In this document: one piece after another, positions 25,312 through 34,121 of the stretch
Layout of the letters: each line of letters opens with the position of its first letter
Numbering within the stretch: position 1 is the stretch's first letter
Source of the DNA: CAZIWX01 sp964543125
GTDB taxonomy: Bacteria; Fidelibacterota; UBA8477
Direction: 5' to 3'
Length of the DNA stretch: 50,336 nucleotides
Assembly: GCA_964543125.1 (NCBI GenBank)
Contig: CAZIWX010000004.1
Coordinates: 1 to 50,336 of the forward strand
Made by a program: the position numbers and the translations under genes
Notes under the pieces: model-generated
What the model saw: the letters and a program-made list of their open reading frames with translations, nothing else
What the model was told of the DNA's origin: nothing
Database searches by the model: none

Positions 25312-26448
25312 TTAAAGCATGGCTGTCAACCAATGTTTGAAAAAAACATTCTGAAACGTGACCTGCTTTCCCTGCTGCTCCAGAAAGCCAAATCGCTGCA
25401 ATTGGGTTAATGCCTTTTTCAACGTTGAGGCCGCTATGTTGAAACGGCTTAAATTTTCTTTGCCGAATAATGATTCTCCCCGGGTTTTTAGCACGATTTC
25501 CAATGCGTGTTTTTGACTGGCATTCAGCTTTTCCCAGCGGGAAAGAAATTCGGCGCTTTGACTCTCTATCAACCGCTTGCGAGCCCGTTCCAGCAATTCA
25601 GCATGAGCCAATTCCGGCTGGGCCAGGGCCAGATTAAAATATTCGTAGGCGATGAATTGGATATAAAACGGAACCCCTTCACCTAAAGCATATATTTCAC
25701 CACCCTCGGCCGCGGAAAAACCAGGTTTAACCGTTTTCAAATGCTTTTGTAGAAAGGGGATAAACGCACCGGCCGGAATTTTATCCAAAGCCCACATGCG
25801 CCCGAAATTGTACAGAGGCGCCGAACTTTGCATGAATAGCTCTGAGACTAAATGCTGTTTCGATCCGCTGAAAATGTAACTCACTTCATTATGGTGCTGA
25901 ATACGGGACCGCAGTTCCCGCTGAAAACTCCGGCCGTTTAACCGGGTGATTTCCTGGAACTCATCAAACACCACACAGACCAACTTGCCCTGTTCACTCA
26001 ATTTCCGGGGCAGGTTGACGATATCCTCAAAGGCATACGCCTGCTGCTGAAGGCTAAACCCAATTTCCAACCGGGGTGTGCCCGACTCATCACTGGTTAA
26101 TGCGGGATGAATACCCCGAATAGTCTGTCTGAATAAATCCAGTATGTGTTCAAATGACCAACCGGTTTTTTTGAAAACCTGATTAGCCAGTAATTCCAGA
26201 AATTTTTCACGGCTGTGAACGGCGTAAAAATCGATTACCAATCCTACGAAATCCGGATTTCCCTGCTCCATTTCCGCCAGTGTCTCATAAATCAGCGAGC
26301 TTTTACCGTACCGCCGGGGCGCATACAAAATGATATTTGTATGGTTTTGAATATGGGTTTTTAATTCGACCCGTTCCGTATCCCGGTCCACGAAGTCCCG
26401 GCCCTGGACGATGGAGCCAAATTTAAACGGATTGCCACCCGGTTTCAT
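25312..26448 (-). CDS. AAA ATPase with C-terminal winged-helix-like region
   Basis: 378 residues. Walker A is IILYAPRRYGKSSLIYE and Walker B is LVCVVFDEFQEITRL; sensor region SYIFSGSKQHL. This is the archaeal-type ATPase (AAA_14/ATPase_2-like, STAND-related) group common in mobile or lineage-specific gene sets. The last 60 residues (LSRFNIAASTLKKALTQLQR then FGFLEQQGK) look like a winged helix-turn-helix. Function unknown. The gene is bracketed by near-identical palindromic repeats at 25219-25253 and 26493-26527, one 45 bases upstream of the start and the other 59 bases beyond the stop. Confidence 0.8.
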   Translation of the reverse strand: MKPGGNPFKFGSIVQGRDFVDRDTERVELKTHIQNHTNIILYAPRRYGKSSLIYETLAEMEQGNPDFVGLVIDFYAVHSREKFLELLANQVFKKTGWSFEHILDLFRQTIRGIHPALTSDESGTPRLEIGFSLQQQAYAFEDIVNLPRKLSEQGKLVCVVFDEFQEITRLNGRSFQRELRSRIQHHNEVSYIFSGSKQHLVSELFMQSSAPLYNFGRMWALDKIPAGAFIPFLQKHLKTVKPGFSAAEGGEIYALGEGVPFYIQFIAYEYFNLALAQPELAHAELLERARKRLIESQSAEFLSRWEKLNASQKHALEIVLKTRGESLFGKENLSRFNIAASTLKKALTQLQRFGFLEQQGKQVTFQNVFFKHWLTAML

Positions 26449-26492
26449 TTTATTCGCTCCTCTACGTATTGGAATTGATCTAAATATAACAA

Positions 26493-26527
26493 TTTCACCA
26501 ATCGGTGAAACACCATTTAGTGAAATT
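26493..26527. repeat. Palindromic repeat, upstream of AAA ATPase
   Basis: TTTCACCAATCGGTGAAA then CACCATTTAGTGAAATT; same orientation as 25219-25253 with about five differences over 35 bases. It sits where an operator would be for the minus-strand ATPase gene. Confidence 0.85.
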
Positions 26528-26564
26528 TTAACGGTGTGCTGGATTCGTCAACTAAAAAAGATCG

Positions 26565-27659
26565 CTATTGTCCCAGAATCAGATTAACCAGCATCACCAC
26601 ATCGGTAATGTCAAGGGTGCCATTATTATTAATATCGGCCAGATAGAGCTGGACGGGTGTAGGCAGGCTGTTACCGAGTATAAAGTCGACCATAATAATC
26701 AGATCCTGAACATTTCGGACGCCATCCTCATTAATATCGCCCCGCAAAGTGCTGCCGTCGATGACCAGATATTCCCAGTGCGCAGCCAGGGCATTTTGCC
26801 CCGTGAGCGGATTTTTAATACCCATACCGAATGAATATTCCCCCGTATCCGTAAAAAGCAGCCCCAAACCATACCGCTCGCCCGGGTAAACGGTGAGAGA
26901 ATCAATAGTGATTGGTTCATAAAGCAAGCGGCCATCAGCCGTTACGACTGAAACAACTCCCGGCGGGAAGTAATACACCTGAGGCCAAAAATCCGGATTA
27001 AACAAGCTGACCTCAATTGGGTCACCTGTGAAAAAGGTGGCATTCAGATGATCAATAGCGCTACCGGATGACGCCACATAACCAGAAACCTGGATCAGTG
27101 ATGGTGCATATTGACTTAAATCCGCCGGAGCCGGATCGGAATGCCAGTTTGGGTCAATCCCTATGGTAATGAACCAGCGATGGGTATGAAAAGCCGCGGC
27201 ATGGACGTGGATCAGGCCATATAAGCCCATCTGCCGTGCCAGGGGCGCATTACTCAGGGCGACATAAGCATAATTTCCGGCAGAGTTCACGCTAAAGGTG
27301 TAAACCGCGGATTCGTCCGGCGCGACTTCGGGTGTGACGCCGGGGAATCCATCATTGGACACGGAGGCATTACCACCCTGGATGTGCAGCGTTTGCGGCA
27401 TCTCGGAAGTATTATGGAAATGGATGAAAATCGTCTCAACCGAATCCGGTCCCGATTGGACGACATCCAGAACCGGACCCGGGATTGAGGTGACGGGCGG
27501 AACATTGTCTCCCCCGAGCTGAAAAGCCCAGGCCGGTAAGGTGGTTCCGTCTGGTTCTGACAACAGATACGCATCATCGATTGTGAGATAGAAATCATGA
27601 TTCGCTGCCTGAAGCAGCGTAGCTAAACCAATGAGAATTAAAAGCAATCGGCGCTGCAT
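26565..27659 (-). CDS. Secreted cupredoxin-like protein with C-terminal dockerin-like repeats
   Basis: About 364 residues. Signal peptide MQRRLLLILIGLATLLQAA. The body has two cupredoxin-like segments resembling a multicopper-oxidase scaffold (IHFHNTSEMPQTLHIQGG, GNYAYVALSNAP, GLIHVHAA), but the usual HxHG copper motif is reduced to HIQGG, so type 2/3 copper sites look incomplete. The last 60 residues are two calcium-loop repeats, GDINEDGVRNVQDLI and ADINNNGTLDITDVV, a dockerin type I pair typical of several FCB-lineage secreted proteins. The ATG overlaps the upstream stop (TGATG), so it is translationally coupled to the subtilisin gene. Confidence 0.78.
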   Translation of the reverse strand: MQRRLLLILIGLATLLQAANHDFYLTIDDAYLLSEPDGTTLPAWAFQLGGDNVPPVTSIPGPVLDVVQSGPDSVETIFIHFHNTSEMPQTLHIQGGNASVSNDGFPGVTPEVAPDESAVYTFSVNSAGNYAYVALSNAPLARQMGLYGLIHVHAAAFHTHRWFITIGIDPNWHSDPAPADLSQYAPSLIQVSGYVASSGSAIDHLNATFFTGDPIEVSLFNPDFWPQVYYFPPGVVSVVTADGRLLYEPITIDSLTVYPGERYGLGLLFTDTGEYSFGMGIKNPLTGQNALAAHWEYLVIDGSTLRGDINEDGVRNVQDLIIMVDFILGNSLPTPVQLYLADINNNGTLDITDVVMLVNLILGQ

Positions 27660-29857
27660 CACGGCACTCCCACCGTCAAATAAAGCAACATCCCGTTGGG
27701 GAATACGCCGGCGCCGGTCACCGAAAGTAGTCCGGCATCATAAAGCGGAAAGGTGCCGGTTTGATTCAGGGTGATTTCCACAGTCACTGTTCCACCAGCC
27801 AATACGGGAACCGAGTCTTTGATCTTGGGGCGCGACAACTGAGTGTGATTGCGCGATAACATTTTTATATGGTAACCGTGGAAATGCAGCGTGTGCGGCA
27901 ACCGTCCGGCGTTGGCAACGCGCAGTTTGAGCTTTTCACCTAACAATCCGTTAATCGCGGTGGAACCATGGGAAAACGTGGCTGGCGCGCTAAGTCCGTT
28001 AATGGTGAAGTATCGTGGTGCATAGGATGTAAAATCAGGTTGAGTACCCTGGGATAATGCCTCCAGCCAGGCAGCATCCTGCTCATTTAACACCAGGTTG
28101 TAAAATCGATTTTGCACCGGATCAGGATCCGGGCGAACCAAAGTTCCCACCAATCCCTGCGCCCGGGCATACCGGTTAGTGTCGCCATACAGGTAAATCC
28201 CCGGTGGCGGAACGGGAATAGTGAATATAACGGAATCCCGAGCGGGAATGAGTATTGGCACCGTACCGGATTGCAGCAAGGACCAGGTATGCTCAAAATC
28301 GGTTTGGTTGTTGATGGTAAATTGAATGAAAGCAGCTTCAGAAGTAAGTACTGAACTCATTCGCCGGGCGGTATCAGTAGTTGACAGAAAAAATACCACG
28401 GGCAAGGTGGTTCCATCAACAGCCGTTAAGATTGTATCCTTAAGCATCAATCGCAGGAAATCGGTACTACCGGCCGGATTATAGGCATGAATAGCTTGGG
28501 CGGCTTTGAACAGATTGAGCCGGCCCTGGGAAACGGTGAGATTTTCCAGCGCCGGAAGCGTATCCACCTGGTTCAGTAAAATTTGTTTCAGAATCAACGA
28601 GGCTTCGGCCGGTGAACTTTCATAGAACGACTCAAAAGCCGAGTCAGCGGCCGCATGGAGAAATCCGATGGCGCCGGTCACATGGGGTGCCGCCATGGAA
28701 GTGCCCGTAAGGAGACCGGCATGGTCAATTGGGAAAGTTGATAGAATATTGGTTCCGGGTGCACCCAGATCGATTGAATGCACGCCATAAGCGGCACTGT
28801 TATAACGGGTATCGGTGCGGGTAGTATTGGTAACCGTGATTAGATAGGGGCTGGTGCAACTGGTGGGAACATCGCCAACCGCATCTATATTAGCGTTCCG
28901 ATTCATCGTCGCCGCCACCGATAGAATGCCGACTTCACCCATGGCATTATACATATCGTTCCACAGGGGAAAAGAACTGCCCTCACAGTTTCCAAAATCC
29001 ACGCCAAAACTGGAATTAGCAGCCACGACCAAAGCGCCTCCGGCGCCCTGGGTTTCTAAAAATTCATATTTTTGATCCAGAACATAACCGTAAGCAGCCA
29101 TCACCTCGGAGGTGATCTCACTTTCGCCGGCCACAAACATGATTTTGATGTGCCAGTTAATTCCGGCTACTAAAAGCGTGTCATTAGTTACCGCGCCAAT
29201 GATGCCGGAAACATGGGTCCCGTGGTAATGCAAGGGAATATTACCACTTGAATTGTAAGCGTTCCAGCCCAGATAATCATCCACATAGCCGTTGTTGTCA
29301 TCATCTATACCGTTATTGGGGATTTCATCTTCATTCACCCACAGATTTCGCTGGAGATCGGCGTGATCAAGCTGAAGGCCGTCATCAATCACAGCTACGA
29401 TAATTTCCCGTCCTAAAGCTGTGGTGCCACCGGTGGTAATTTCCCAGGCGGCCGGAGCATCGATATCGGCGCCCGGCGTTCCGCCGCTCTGGCCGGTGTT
29501 TTGAAAATTCCATTGCTGAGAAAACAGGGAATCATTGGGAATGGTCCGTAACGTCAGATAATGGTCCAGCTGGGCATGTACCACATAGGGCCAACTGCGA
29601 ACAATGGCCAGAGCCGATGCGGCATCAAACCGGGTGGCATCGACGTTCAGCTTCCAGATGTTAAGCCGTCGAACCAATAATTTTTCCGGTGATAGTCCTT
29701 TCCCGGCCAGCTCCAGTTTAATTTCGGATTCCGTCATATTGGGATTGAATCGCGCCAGCACGGTTTGGGGAGCATAGCGCAGCGGACCGGAATCGGCCGC
29801 CAGGCTAATGTTTACCAGAGTAAATACCAGCATTACCAGAGTAAGTAAGCGTCGCAT
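27659..29857 (-). CDS. Secreted subtilisin (S8) fused to cupredoxin-like domains
   Basis: 732 residues. Signal peptide about residues 1-20, a propeptide-like region to about 115, then an S8 protease: catalytic Asp in VAVIDDGLQLDH, His in HGTHVSG, oxyanion Asn in VAANSSFGVDFGN, Ser in GTSMAAPHV. Calcium-loop-like DEIPNNGIDDDNNGYVDD lies before the His motif. After about residue 470 come two cupredoxin-like domains. The second has LPHTLHFHGYHIKML, the HxHG motif of multicopper oxidases. Protease and copper-type domains in one chain is unusual. Co-transcribed with the cupredoxin-dockerin gene. Confidence 0.85.
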   Translation of the reverse strand: MRRLLTLVMLVFTLVNISLAADSGPLRYAPQTVLARFNPNMTESEIKLELAGKGLSPEKLLVRRLNIWKLNVDATRFDAASALAIVRSWPYVVHAQLDHYLTLRTIPNDSLFSQQWNFQNTGQSGGTPGADIDAPAAWEITTGGTTALGREIIVAVIDDGLQLDHADLQRNLWVNEDEIPNNGIDDDNNGYVDDYLGWNAYNSSGNIPLHYHGTHVSGIIGAVTNDTLLVAGINWHIKIMFVAGESEITSEVMAAYGYVLDQKYEFLETQGAGGALVVAANSSFGVDFGNCEGSSFPLWNDMYNAMGEVGILSVAATMNRNANIDAVGDVPTSCTSPYLITVTNTTRTDTRYNSAAYGVHSIDLGAPGTNILSTFPIDHAGLLTGTSMAAPHVTGAIGFLHAAADSAFESFYESSPAEASLILKQILLNQVDTLPALENLTVSQGRLNLFKAAQAIHAYNPAGSTDFLRLMLKDTILTAVDGTTLPVVFFLSTTDTARRMSSVLTSEAAFIQFTINNQTDFEHTWSLLQSGTVPILIPARDSVIFTIPVPPPGIYLYGDTNRYARAQGLVGTLVRPDPDPVQNRFYNLVLNEQDAAWLEALSQGTQPDFTSYAPRYFTINGLSAPATFSHGSTAINGLLGEKLKLRVANAGRLPHTLHFHGYHIKMLSRNHTQLSRPKIKDSVPVLAGGTVTVEITLNQTGTFPLYDAGLLSVTGAGVFPNGMLLYLTVGVP

Positions 29858-29981
29858 TATATATTAAAATTAGTCCCTGTCAGTCCCCAAGCGTGTGTGA
29901 TAGCGCATGTTCTCGATTGAACCGGGATTTTACACGCCGGTCAGTTAATATGAAACCGAAAAGGAGCTGCTTTTTACCGTA

Positions 29982-30968
29982 TTAGTCAATGGTTAAGACA
30001 ATTTTACCCATATTGGCATTAGCCTCCATGCGCTCATGGGCCGCCGCGGCTGCTGTCCAGGGATAGATTGAATCGATGACGGGTTTCAGGGTCCCGGCGT
30101 TGAAACGCGGCAGGGCAAAACTTCCGAAATCCCGAATAAGCGGAACTTTATAGTCCGGTGGCCGGGAACGCAGCGCCGAGGTTGTTACCTGGCCGCGTTT
30201 ATTAAACAAATCCCGAATGTCGAAATTGCTGATTCTGGAACCGCTCAGAGTTGCCAGAAGGATCAGGCGCCCATCCACCGCCAGGCTGGCGATATTCTTA
30301 TCCCAATAGTTGGCGCCCACAAAATCGACGATAACATCTGCGCCTGTACCGCCGGTGAAGTTGTTGACTTCAGTTTGAAAATCACTTGTTTTATAATTCA
30401 CACCCCGGTCGGCGCCCAAGGTATGGCAGAAGCGGAGTTTTTCATCGGACCCGGCCGTGATGACGATTTTAGCGCCAATTACTTTGGCCAACTGAATAGC
30501 CGCGGTTCCCACACCACTGGCGCCGGCATGGATCAGGATGGTTGCGCCTTTTTTGAGTTGCCCGATCCAGACCACCGCCTGGAAAGCGGTTATAAAAGCT
30601 TCCGGAAGCGATGCGGCATCCGTGAAGGCTAAGTTGTCAGGAATGGGCAGCGCTATTTGCTCGGGAATCGTCACATACTCGGCGTAGCCGCCACCGGGTA
30701 CCAGCGCCATGACCCGCTCACCTGATTCCCAGGAAATTACATCATCGCCCTTACCGGCCACCACACCCGCCACATCCAGTCCTAAAATGTCCGTAACACC
30801 CGGTGGTGGTGGATAGTGGCCCTCCCGCTGGAGGATGTCGGCCCGGTTCAAAGAAGTTGCTTTGACCTTGACCAGTAATTCGTGGTCAACCGGTTCGGGG
30901 CGTGGTACCTCACTGATTCGCATTTGCTCCGGACCACCCGGTTGCTCCACCATGACGGCGCGCATCAT
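29982..30968 (-). CDS. NAD(P)H quinone oxidoreductase, PIG3/TP53I3 family
   Basis: 328 residues; zinc-independent medium-chain dehydrogenase/reductase. N-terminal GroES-like fold (SLNRADILQREGHYPPPPG, LGLDVAGVV) and a Rossmann motif HAGASGVGTAAIQLAK. The PPPPG loop and DILQR are typical of the PIG3 branch. It reduces quinone-like substrates with NADPH. It starts 46 bases after the TPP-enzyme stop, so probably the same transcript. About 110-140 bases of its 3' end and downstream sequence have a decayed copy at 35314-35455. Confidence 0.9.
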   Translation of the reverse strand: MMRAVMVEQPGGPEQMRISEVPRPEPVDHELLVKVKATSLNRADILQREGHYPPPPGVTDILGLDVAGVVAGKGDDVISWESGERVMALVPGGGYAEYVTIPEQIALPIPDNLAFTDAASLPEAFITAFQAVVWIGQLKKGATILIHAGASGVGTAAIQLAKVIGAKIVITAGSDEKLRFCHTLGADRGVNYKTSDFQTEVNNFTGGTGADVIVDFVGANYWDKNIASLAVDGRLILLATLSGSRISNFDIRDLFNKRGQVTTSALRSRPPDYKVPLIRDFGSFALPRFNAGTLKPVIDSIYPWTAAAAAHERMEANANMGKIVLTID

Positions 30969-31014
30969 TTTTCCGTGCTCCGGCGGCGAAGTTGGTTGAT
31001 GCCGTGGGTGCAGG

Positions 31015-32772
31015 TTACTTCCCCCCCGGTTCCTGGTGCATGTCCTTGAATGTTTTCAGCGCCGGCGCCCACAGATGTTTAACCGGATCGACATCCACAT
31101 GGACAATTGCCGGTTGGCCCGCATTACGGGCTCTTTCCAACGCCGGTTTCAGTTCGGCCACGGTGCTTACCCGTTCGCCGTGAGCGCCCATGGCCCGGGC
31201 CAGGGCATCCCATTCAATTTCGCCGAGATCAGCGTTGATTGTTTCTTCCGGTGGAAGGGATTTTTTAATCAGGGTTTTCACCGGCTTGAGGGCGAACTGT
31301 TGGTTGATCTTTACCATGCCCCATTGCCGGTCAGCCAGCACAACAAAGACTACCGGCAGGTGGTTGCGCACGGCGGTTTCAATTTCCGTGGGGTGGAAGC
31401 CCATGGCGCCGTCACCGGTGATGCAGACGACCCGTTTGCCGGGACAGGCTACCTGAGCACCAAGCGCCTGGGAAGTCCCGGCGCCCAGCATGCCAAATTT
31501 GAAAGAGGAGATAAAGTGATGAGGCTTTCGCAGGGTAAGGTAAAAAGCACCCCAGACCGCTGTGTTGCCGCCGTCCGTGACCCAGACCGTATCGTCACCG
31601 AAAACTTCCTGGCAGGTAGCGGGGACCGCCGCGGAGGGTACGCCCCCTTTTGTCTCGGCGGTAATTGCCTTATCGAGCTTGGTCCGGTTGATTGCTGTGG
31701 CTTGTTTCCAGGATGCAACCCGGGCGCGTCGCGCGGTAAGGTTTTCCGCATCCGGACTATTCCGCAGTTTGCTGAGCAGCGCTTCTAAAAAACGCCCGGC
31801 ATCGGCCAGAACGCTGAGTTCCGCCGGTTTGTTCACACCAAGCAATTCTTCGTCGATATCCACCTGGATCAACTTCTGTTGGCCGGGCGGCGCCCAGTAG
31901 GGAGGTTTGCCCCACCAGTCGGTTTCGCCCAAGCGGGAGCCCAGACCGAGGACGACATCAGCGTGGTTGCGCACTACTTTTATGAGGTTGAGGTGAACCA
32001 TGGAAATCACATTTGGATGGGTTTCATCTACAACGCCCCGGCCGGCCCAACTGGTAGTAATCGGAGCCTGGATCTTTTCCGCCAACTCCCGTAAAAGATC
32101 GCCGGCGCCGCTATGCAATACGCCGCTTCCGGCATGGATCAGGGGCTGATTTGCGGAAAGCAGTAACCGTGCGGCTGCATCCACCTGAACCGGCGCCGGC
32201 GCGATCCGCGTAACATTACGGTAACTACTCACCGGCAACACCGGATCGCCTTCGGGAACTTTGCCGTTCATGATATTTTCCGGTATATCGAGATGCACCA
32301 CACCGGGCCGTCCCTGCCACGATTTGCGCAGTGCCCGGCGCAGCAGTTCCGGCAAGCGCTCGTAGGCAGGCACCACCCCGCTCCATTTGCTCATAGGTTT
32401 GATAGTGGCGTTCTGGTTGAAGTACTGAAAAGCCCCACCGCGGTCGGGATAAATAATAGGAAAACGCCGGCAACTGGTAATCAAAAAAACGCGGTTACCC
32501 TCGCCATTCTCCACTGCCACGCCGGGCAGAGCGTTCGCTACGCCCGGACCGTTGGAGGCGATCGCTACGCCCAACTTACCCGTCAGCCGGGCGTAAGCGC
32601 CGGCCATATGCAGGGCGCTGGTCTCATGGCGCGGGGTGATCAGGCGGATACCATGCTCCTGAAAACGGGAATATAGACCAAAATAGGTACCATCGATTAT
32701 GCCAAAAACGACATCGACACCTTCTTCCTTAAGCATGCGGACGATTAAATCACCACCGGGTACTTGAGCCAT
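31015..32772 (-). CDS. Thiamine-diphosphate-dependent enzyme, acetolactate-synthase-like
   Basis: 585 residues. Three-domain POX/AHAS fold: N-terminal PYR domain with catalytic Glu50 in PRHETSALHMAGAYAR, a central domain, and a C-terminal PP domain with CITGDGAMGFHPTEIETA. The usual 'NN' ending the diphosphate/metal motif is LADRQWG here, a variant seen in non-biosynthetic members. No regulatory subunit gene is adjacent, so it is not the isoleucine/valine pathway enzyme. Oxalyl-CoA/2-hydroxyacyl-CoA lyase or carboligase activity is possible but unproven. Followed by the quinone oxidoreductase gene. Confidence 0.82.
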   Translation of the reverse strand: MAQVPGGDLIVRMLKEEGVDVVFGIIDGTYFGLYSRFQEHGIRLITPRHETSALHMAGAYARLTGKLGVAIASNGPGVANALPGVAVENGEGNRVFLITSCRRFPIIYPDRGGAFQYFNQNATIKPMSKWSGVVPAYERLPELLRRALRKSWQGRPGVVHLDIPENIMNGKVPEGDPVLPVSSYRNVTRIAPAPVQVDAAARLLLSANQPLIHAGSGVLHSGAGDLLRELAEKIQAPITTSWAGRGVVDETHPNVISMVHLNLIKVVRNHADVVLGLGSRLGETDWWGKPPYWAPPGQQKLIQVDIDEELLGVNKPAELSVLADAGRFLEALLSKLRNSPDAENLTARRARVASWKQATAINRTKLDKAITAETKGGVPSAAVPATCQEVFGDDTVWVTDGGNTAVWGAFYLTLRKPHHFISSFKFGMLGAGTSQALGAQVACPGKRVVCITGDGAMGFHPTEIETAVRNHLPVVFVVLADRQWGMVKINQQFALKPVKTLIKKSLPPEETINADLGEIEWDALARAMGAHGERVSTVAELKPALERARNAGQPAIVHVDVDPVKHLWAPALKTFKDMHQEPGGK

Positions 32773-33317
32773 GAGTATTACTCCTTGTTTACCTCTCTGT
32801 CCGATTCGGGCTCAAAAAGAGAAAATTAGATATGAAAAAACCTGAAGGTCTGGCGGATTTTTTCGGGCCAGTTCCTGAAAAGCAGCACCAGAGTCACAGA
32901 CCTGACGGGAAGATTCGCCGGTAAAAATTTCAGTCTCCCTAAAACATAAAACAGCTTCGGTTCCGCTAGTCTGCCAGCCGGCCATACGGGACGGCTTTGG
33001 GCCGGAACTGCGTCTGGCACAAATCAAGAAGACTATTTTCAGGCTGAAACCTTCCGGAAAGGTTTCAATCCTAGCGGCTTGATTTGGGATTATAACATAA
33101 TGCCTGACAAAATACAAGCCGCACGCGGATTACAGCATTTCCACAACTTCCACCTGGTATAAATTCAAGCCTGTAATCGTCCGGTAAATAATGCATGCAC
33201 GACCTTATTATCAAGCTGGTTGACCGGAAGCTACTCAAGGCGACCTACGCTACACCGGGACTGTTTTGTGAAAATATTTTCTCTGGCCGGGCCAGCAACC
33301 CATTCCGCTATTCGGCG
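32773..33317. other. Intergenic region, 545 bases
   Basis: No convincing gene. Contains an 8-bp hairpin, GAAACCTT (33046-33053) with AAGGTTTC (33059-33066). It must hold the promoter of the TPP-enzyme operon. A 54-codon plus-strand frame at 33194-33355 lacks a ribosome-binding site and overlaps the SDR gene. Confidence 0.5.
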
Positions 33318-34121
33318 TTAAGCGTTTTTCCTCATTTCGGAACCTTTTTCCCATGAATTGCTCCCGGCGGTCGCCCGCACCATAGCCTTTTCGTAGATTC
33401 CGGGCAACAGAAAATGCAACCACCAGGCAAAATGCGCCGTTTTCCCCAGCCGCAGCCGCCGCTGTCCACCAGCCACGGCCCTTACAATCCGCCGGGCAAC
33501 AAAATCTGGCGAGAGCTCATGATTCTGGCGTAACTTCCCCCCAGCCCCGGCGGTTTCCACCTGCGCCCGGATTCCGGTGGCGATAAAAGCCGGCGACACT
33601 AGTGTTATTCGCAGCCCTGAGCTGCGTTCTTCGGCCTGTAGCGATTCATAAAAGCCGTGCAGGGCGTGCTTGCTGGCAGCATAGGCGGTACGCCCGTACA
33701 GCGGCGCGAAACCGGCGACACTGGAGAGCACGACGATTCTTCCGGCCCGCCGGCGTAAACCAGGCAAATACACCTCCGTACCGGCAACCGTACCGTTAAA
33801 ATTAACTGCCATGACCCGCTTAACCATAGCGCTGCCACCTGTTCGGAAACAATCGAGCGCAGTGATACCGGCATTATGTACCAAGACATCCACATCTCCG
33901 GTCTGCCCGTGAAGTTGCCGCCAACTGCCGGGAACGGTAACATCAAGCGAGTACAATGTGGTTTGTGGTGGTAAAGATATAAGGTTTTGCGCCTCCACCA
34001 CCGCGGCCAGGTCGGCGCCCATCACTTTTGCGCCGGCAGTGGTAAACGCGTGGCATAATGGCTGTCCCAGGCCGCCGGTGGCACCGGTTATCAGCACGGT
34101 TCTGCCTCGCAGCCAGTTCAT
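33318..34121 (-). CDS. Short-chain dehydrogenase/reductase
   Basis: 267 residues. Classical SDR: cofactor motif TGATGGLG, NAG motif as HNAGIT, catalytic Ser in LSSVAG, Tyr/Lys in YAASKHALHG. The C-terminal 40 residues (FAWWLHFLLPGIYEKAMVR) are hydrophobic and resemble membrane-associated lipid-modifying SDRs. The ATG overlaps the stop of the upstream epimerase gene (ATGA), so the pair is coupled. Substrate unknown; a lipid or sterol-like substrate is a reasonable guess given the pairing with an extended SDR. Confidence 0.85.
   Translation of the reverse strand: MNWLRGRTVLITGATGGLGQPLCHAFTTAGAKVMGADLAAVVEAQNLISLPPQTTLYSLDVTVPGSWRQLHGQTGDVDVLVHNAGITALDCFRTGGSAMVKRVMAVNFNGTVAGTEVYLPGLRRRAGRIVVLSSVAGFAPLYGRTAYAASKHALHGFYESLQAEERSSGLRITLVSPAFIATGIRAQVETAGAGGKLRQNHELSPDFVARRIVRAVAGGQRRLRLGKTAHFAWWLHFLLPGIYEKAMVRATAGSNSWEKGSEMRKNA

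Noticed and set aside
33194..33355. 54-codon plus-strand frame (begins MHDLIIKLVDRKLLK)
   Set aside because: No ribosome-binding site, overlaps the end of the SDR gene, no family resemblance.
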